Source: Burkholderiales bacterium
Lineage (GTDB): Bacteria > Pseudomonadota > Gammaproteobacteria > Burkholderiales > Burkholderiaceae_C
NCBI GenBank assembly: GCA_028864885.1
Contig: JAGWLR010000033.1
Location: 1-33,977, forward strand
Direction of reading: 5' to 3'
Length of the DNA: 33,977 nucleotides
The translations under genes and the position numbers were made by a program. Below the pieces are notes generated by a model. The model ran no database searches. It was not told where the DNA came from and was given only the letters and a program-made list of their open reading frames with translations. Of the stretch, positions 29,790 through 33,977 are shown piece by piece (the stretch's first letter is position 1; each line of letters starts with the position of its first letter).

Positions 29790-29872
29790 CGTGAATTAAC
29801 TGACGAATCTAACAAGTATGCCCCGCCGTAATCCTGGCGACGGGGGTGACTTACCCAAGGATTGACAAGGCG

Positions 29873-32800
29873 ATGGCGCAGGACCTGCACTCGACACGCT
29901 CCCCCTGGACGCTTTTATTTGGTCTGGGAGCTTTAGCCATGACCACCGTCGCCGCATGGCTATGGGGTTGGGCGGGACTTGGCTTGGCGCTTTCAGGCTG
30001 GGCATCTGCCGGCATTGGCTATTTGGCCAGACAACAGTTTGAACCGGCCCCGGATCAACCCGGAAGCACACGGCCACCTGACCCCACCTTGGTCATGTCG
30101 ACCGAAGAAGACCTGGCCCGTGAACGCCTGGCTGCTGCCGAGCGTTGGCTCGCGCTGAGCCGCGACATCGCCGATGCGGCACAAAGTGCTCCGACCTTGG
30201 CCGAAGCCCTGCATCGCGTAGGCCAGGCATTGCACAGCCACATTGGCTCTCGTTCCTGGATTTGTTTGCGTGTCGATGGCTGGAACAAGGAATCGGCTCT
30301 GCTGCGCCCTTGGATCGATGCTGGCAAAGACACCGGCGACCTGATCGATGTGTCGGCCATCGCTGCCACCCACCGGGATGAACGCCCCTTGGGTCAGGCT
30401 TTGGCCACACTGCGCCCCACCGTGGGATCGGTGTCGACTCAAACTGCCGCGAACTGCCCCTGGCGCGCGCCCCAGACACGTCGTGTGCTGGCCGTCCCCG
30501 TGTCGGTGGATGGCTGGCCTTTGGCTTTGCTGGAATTTGACGACCCCTCTCAAATTACCCATGAGCTGACCCCGGTGCTCGATATCGCGGCCATTCAGCT
30601 TGGCTTTGTGGCCCAACGCGATGCCAACCGAGCACACATGGCCAACAGTGCGGAACACCTGGGTCGACTGACCCTTGTGGCTTCGCGCATCAGCAGCGGT
30701 GTGGCCCTGACCGACCGTGATGGCACGGTCGAATGGGTGAATGCGGCATTCAGCACCCTGACGGGCTGGGCTGAAGACAAAGTGATCGGACGCAAGCTGT
30801 CTGAACTCTTGTCGCGCGAGGTCACCGATGGCCGCGCGGTCAAGGAGCTGGAAGACCAATTTGCCAAGGGCGTGCCATTCCGTCTGCCCTATGAAGCCAC
30901 ACGCCAAGATGGCCAGGTCATCACCCGCTACTGGGGCGAGATCGATGCCATTCAGATGCTTGATGACAGCGGCACACGCAGCCAATACGTCTGCCTGTTC
31001 ACCGACATCACCAAACGCAAGGCTCAGGAACATGTTCGCGAACAAGAGCGCGAGTTCCTCGAAGCCTTGTTGGGCAATCTGCCTGTGAGTCTGTTTGTGC
31101 TGGATCCGGTCAATTTGAATGTGGTGGCCATCAACCGCTACACCGAGATCGAATTCAGCCTGAAGCGTGACCGCGTGGTGGGCAAGTCCATTGCCAATGC
31201 CCTGGGTGCATCTGTGTTGCGGATGACACAGCCTTACATGGAACAGGCTGTTGAATCAGGCCAGACCATTGAACATGATTTCACATGGCAAAATGAGCAA
31301 GGCACCCGCGTCGTCAACGCACGGCACTTTGCTTTGCGGCACAGCAATGGCCGCCCTCGACTGCTTATTTCCTTGGTGAGAGACATCACTGCATCGCGTC
31401 AAGCTCAAGCTGACCTGGAAGAATCCGAACGTCGATTCCGCGAACTGGTGGAGTCGATGGAAGACTGCATCTATGTCTCCACCGCGCACCGCAACCACTA
31501 TCTGTACTTGAGCCCGCGTACGCAAGAGGTATGGGGCGTGTCGGCTGACGAGATCACCCACAATCCATCGCTGGTGAAATCTCTGGTGGTGCCAGAAGAT
31601 CAGCACTTGCTGGCCGAGCAGGAAATCCAGGAAGCCAACAACGAGCCCACCGATACGCTGTTGCGTCTTCAGCACCCCACCAAGGGGCTGCGTTGGCTGC
31701 GGCATCGCACCCGGGCTCGCCGCTTGGCAGATGGGCAATCGCGCATCTATGGTCTGGTGTCCGACGTCACCGACGAACATCGCCAGGCCCTGGAGTTGGA
31801 ACGCGCCCGCGATTTGGCCGAGGCAGCCAGCCAGGCCAAGAGCCAATTCATGGCCAACATGAGCCATGAAATTCGCACGCCCATGAACGGGATCCTGGGC
31901 ATGACTGAATTGCTGCTCGGCACCCCATTGAATGACAAGCAGCGGCGCTTTGCTCAGGCGGTTTATCGCTCGGGGGAAAGCCTGCTCGAAATCATCAACG
32001 ACATTCTGGACTTCGCCAAGATTGAAGCCGGTCGTCTCGAGTTGGCCAACAGCGACTTTGTCCTGCGTACCTTGGTTGAAGACACGCTGGAATTGATGGC
32101 GCCTCGCGCCCACGAAAAGGGATTGGAGCTGAGCTTCCGCGAGCAGCCCGGCCTGCCAGCAGTCATCCACGGCGATCCTCTGCGCTTGCGCCAGATCCTG
32201 ACCAACCTGGTGGCCAATGCCATCAAGTTCACCGAGCACGGTGAAGTCGTGGTCGACATCCGGCGTGCCATTGGTACCCCCGTGCGTCAGCAAGCTCACG
32301 CGCCGTCCACCGAATTCATCGACCTGGAATTCATGGTTCGAGACACCGGGATCGGTATCCCCTCGGACATGATTCCCCGTCTGTTCAGCGCCTTCGTGCA
32401 GGCCAATGTCGGCATGGCTCGTCGTTATGGCGGCACCGGCTTGGGCCTGGCCATTTCGAAGCAACTGGTTGAACTCATGGGCGGGCAGATTGAAGCCCAC
32501 AGTGCGCCCGGTGTGGGCTCCGAATTCGTGTTCCGCATCCCCGTCAGTGTGGGCGTGACCCAAGCCGACATGGCCATGCTGGAGGAGCCCGAAATGCCCT
32601 CCTTCAACGTGCTGGTGGTAGACGACAACGAAACCAATCGCACCGTGCTCGAAAACATGCTGTCTGCATGGGGCATGCGCGTGACCTTGGCCAATGACGG
32701 ACAGGATGCCCTCGATATCCTGATGGCGCACCCCAGACAGGACGCCGACTTCGAGCTGGCGCTGGTGGACATGAACATGCCCCGCCTGGATGGCCAAGGC

Positions 32801-33919
32801 TTGGCCGAGGCGATCAAGACGAGCGGCCGCTACCCCAACCTCAAGATGGTGCTGTTGTCGTCGGTATCCTCGCCAGACGACGTCCGCCGCGCGCAAGAGG
32901 TGGGCTTCCAGCGCTTCGTGCCCAAGCCCCTGCGCAAGGGAGAACTGCGCCAGGCTATTCTGGGCATTTCGGCCGAGCTGGGCGAAACTCAGCACGACGC
33001 CCTGCGCTTGAACAAGCATGTCCTGGTGGTCGAAGACAACGCGGTCAACCAGGAGGTTTGCAGTCAAATGCTGCGCCGCCTCGGCTGCGAGGTCAAAGTG
33101 GCCAGCTCAGCCCTCGAGGGCTTGCGGCGCCTGGGCGAACAGCGCTTCGATCTCATCCTGATGGACATCCAGATGCCAGGTATGGACGGCATCGAAGCCT
33201 TGAGCTGGTTCCGTCGGGGCTCGAACAATCGCTTCACCTTCGTGACGCCATCCGACACCCCGGTGATCGCCGTCACGGCCAATGCCCTTGAAGGCGACGA
33301 ACAGCGCTTCCTGGATCAAGGCTTCGACGACTACCTGTCCAAGCCTTTCCGCCAGAGCCAGTTGCAAAAGGTGTTGCTGGAACATGCCGGGCCGGCCACG
33401 CCTGCCGCCCTCCCCGCCGCTGCAGCCCCAGCCACGCCAGCCACGCCAGCCGCACCGTTAGCGGCGGCAGCGGCACCGGCTCCAGTCGCTTCGTCAGCCC
33501 CTGCCGCTGAACCCGCTACTGCGGCGTCCGCACCCGTGGCCGAAGCCGGCGCGGTCTCGATCGAAGCCATCTTTGATAGCGAATCCCTGCGCAGGTTGCG
33601 CGAGCTTGATCCCAAAGGTGCCAACAAATTGCTTGAACGGGTTGCGAAAGCGTTTGAAAACTCGGTCGGGCGCCTGCTGCCGCAACTGGAAGAATCCATC
33701 AAAGCGCAAGACAATCCGGGCATCCTTCACGTGGTCCACACCTTGAAGTCGTCATCGGCCAGCATTGGTGCACTCAAGTTGTCGCATCAATGTGCCGAAG
33801 TGGAATCCATGATCCGTCGCCAGTCAGGAGAAGACCTGAGCCCTCGCATCCAAGAAATCCCGGCTGAAGTCAACCGGGTGCTGGCTGGTTTGCGTCTGCT
33901 TCTGGAGGCCCAAGCATGA
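29873..33919 (+). CDS. Hybrid sensor histidine kinase with two receivers and HPt
   Basis: 1348-residue multi-domain kinase. ATG 29873 is preferred over GTG 29846 because AAGGA lies upstream. Two short hydrophobic segments (about 12-55) make a membrane hairpin. Then come a GAF-like domain (about 75-250), three PAS domains (about 260-385, 390-510, 515-640), HisKA with H665 ([11 protein letters not shown]), and an ATPase ([25 protein letters not shown]). Receiver 1 has VVDDNETNR and D966; receiver 2 has [11 protein letters not shown] and D1098; both keep the Thr/Ser and Lys. A roughly 55-residue Ala/Pro linker leads to an HPt domain with H1289 (VHTLKSSS). This is a complete phosphorelay in one chain. 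Its stop overlaps the start of the next gene (ATGA), suggesting that gene is the receiver of the phosphate. Confidence 0.94.
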   Translation: MAQDLHSTRSPWTLLFGLGALAMTTVAAWLWGWAGLGLALSGWASAGIGYLARQQFEPAPDQPGSTRPPDPTLVMSTEEDLARERLAAAERWLALSRDIADAAQSAPTLAEALHRVGQALHSHIGSRSWICLRVDGWNKESALLRPWIDAGKDTGDLIDVSAIAATHRDERPLGQALATLRPTVGSVSTQTAANCPWRAPQTRRVLAVPVSVDGWPLALLEFDDPSQITHELTPVLDIAAIQLGFVAQRDANRAHMANSAEHLGRLTLVASRISSGVALTDRDGTVEWVNAAFSTLTGWAEDKVIGRKLSELLSREVTDGRAVKELEDQFAKGVPFRLPYEATRQDGQVITRYWGEIDAIQMLDDSGTRSQYVCLFTDITKRKAQEHVREQEREFLEALLGNLPVSLFVLDPVNLNVVAINRYTEIEFSLKRDRVVGKSIANALGASVLRMTQPYMEQAVESGQTIEHDFTWQNEQGTRVVNARHFALRHSNGRPRLLISLVRDITASRQAQADLEESERRFRELVESMEDCIYVSTAHRNHYLYLSPRTQEVWGVSADEITHNPSLVKSLVVPEDQHLLAEQEIQEANNEPTDTLLRLQHPTKGLRWLRHRTRARRLADGQSRIYGLVSDVTDEHRQALELERARDLAEAASQAKSQFMANMSHEIRTPMNGILGMTELLLGTPLNDKQRRFAQAVYRSGESLLEIINDILDFAKIEAGRLELANSDFVLRTLVEDTLELMAPRAHEKGLELSFREQPGLPAVIHGDPLRLRQILTNLVANAIKFTEHGEVVVDIRRAIGTPVRQQAHAPSTEFIDLEFMVRDTGIGIPSDMIPRLFSAFVQANVGMARRYGGTGLGLAISKQLVELMGGQIEAHSAPGVGSEFVFRIPVSVGVTQADMAMLEEPEMPSFNVLVVDDNETNRTVLENMLSAWGMRVTLANDGQDALDILMAHPRQDADFELALVDMNMPRLDGQGLAEAIKTSGRYPNLKMVLLSSVSSPDDVRRAQEVGFQRFVPKPLRKGELRQAILGISAELGETQHDALRLNKHVLVVEDNAVNQEVCSQMLRRLGCEVKVASSALEGLRRLGEQRFDLILMDIQMPGMDGIEALSWFRRGSNNRFTFVTPSDTPVIAVTANALEGDEQRFLDQGFDDYLSKPFRQSQLQKVLLEHAGPATPAALPAAAAPATPATPAAPLAAAAAPAPVASSAPAAEPATAASAPVAEAGAVSIEAIFDSESLRRLRELDPKGANKLLERVAKAFENSVGRLLPQLEESIKAQDNPGILHVVHTLKSSSASIGALKLSHQCAEVESMIRRQSGEDLSPRIQEIPAEVNRVLAGLRLLLEAQA

Positions 33920-33977
33920 CCTTGGCCAACCACCCTTTCCTGGCAGATGAAAACGAGCAACAGCCTCGGGTGCTGCT
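33916..33977 (+). CDS. Probable response regulator, 3'-truncated
   Basis: An ATG overlaps the stop of the hybrid kinase (ATGA), so the two are translationally coupled. Only about 20 residues are visible: [20 protein letters not shown], followed by a partial Leu codon. The end PRVLL is how many receiver domains begin (PRVLLVDDD). With the HPt-bearing kinase in front, a response regulator is the likeliest product. The window ends before any diagnostic residue, so the output domain is unknown. Confidence 0.55.
   Translation, partial: MTLANHPFLADENEQQPRVL

Noticed and set aside
29763-29790. Possible flagellar sigma-28 promoter (TAAAGTTT)
   Set aside because: The -35 matches fully, but eleven bases downstream there is GTAAAGTT instead of GCCGATAA. 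A GCCCGATAA-like string occurs only on the opposite strand without a matching -35.
31256-33067. 603-codon open frame opposite the hybrid kinase
   Set aside because: It covers HisKA, ATPase and receiver domains that are intact on the plus strand; no domain in the antisense product.

Overview
The window looks like chromosomal DNA from a betaproteobacterium of the order Burkholderiales, most likely Comamonadaceae or a close relative. This rests on protein flavour and gene context (inference, no database search): an alanine/lysine-repeat histone H1-like protein beside nrdAB, a DUF3460 gene beside scpA-panB-panC, and metG divergent from apbC. Genes are dense, with no gap above about 220 bases. I saw no tRNA, rRNA, CRISPR array, insertion sequence or prophage gene.

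Layout. 1-4160: class I ribonucleotide reductase, nrdA (cut by the left edge) and nrdB. 4318-4656: histone H1-like protein with six 11-residue repeats and a good terminator. 4754-6872: a DUF167 protein and the ABC-F translation factor EttA. 7089-11646: three same-strand genes that look like an unusual TRAP-type uptake system (lipoprotein, secreted binding protein, fused permease), with structured leaders and an intercistronic hairpin, closed by a bidirectional terminator. 11743-15439: a divergent pair, a secreted DUF1571-like protein (-) and a zinc metalloprotease lipoprotein (+). 15522-17525: an XPD-like helicase of the YoaA/DinG family. 17541-20367 (-): DUF3460, scpA, panB, panC, packed as an operon. 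20454-21464: a CYTH phosphatase-like protein with what may be a degenerate CHAD tail. 21477-24813: metG (-) and apbC (+), divergent.

24822-33977 is a block of phosphosignalling genes: a soluble five-PAS HisKA_2 kinase followed by a receiver-ANTAR regulator (probably an RNA-binding antiterminator), a convergent membrane kinase, and divergent from it a 1348-residue hybrid kinase (GAF, PAS, HisKA, two receivers, HPt) whose stop overlaps the start of another gene cut by the right edge.

How the genes work together: nrdA and nrdB supply deoxynucleotides; panB and panC make pantothenate; the TRAP-like genes probably import an unknown solute; the signalling block probably forms two phosphorelays, one ending on RNA (ANTAR) and one passing through the HPt domain to the truncated downstream gene. 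The least ordinary parts are the TRAP-like locus with its leaders, the kinase-ANTAR pair, and the CYTH protein tail. Nothing here proves a wholly new system.
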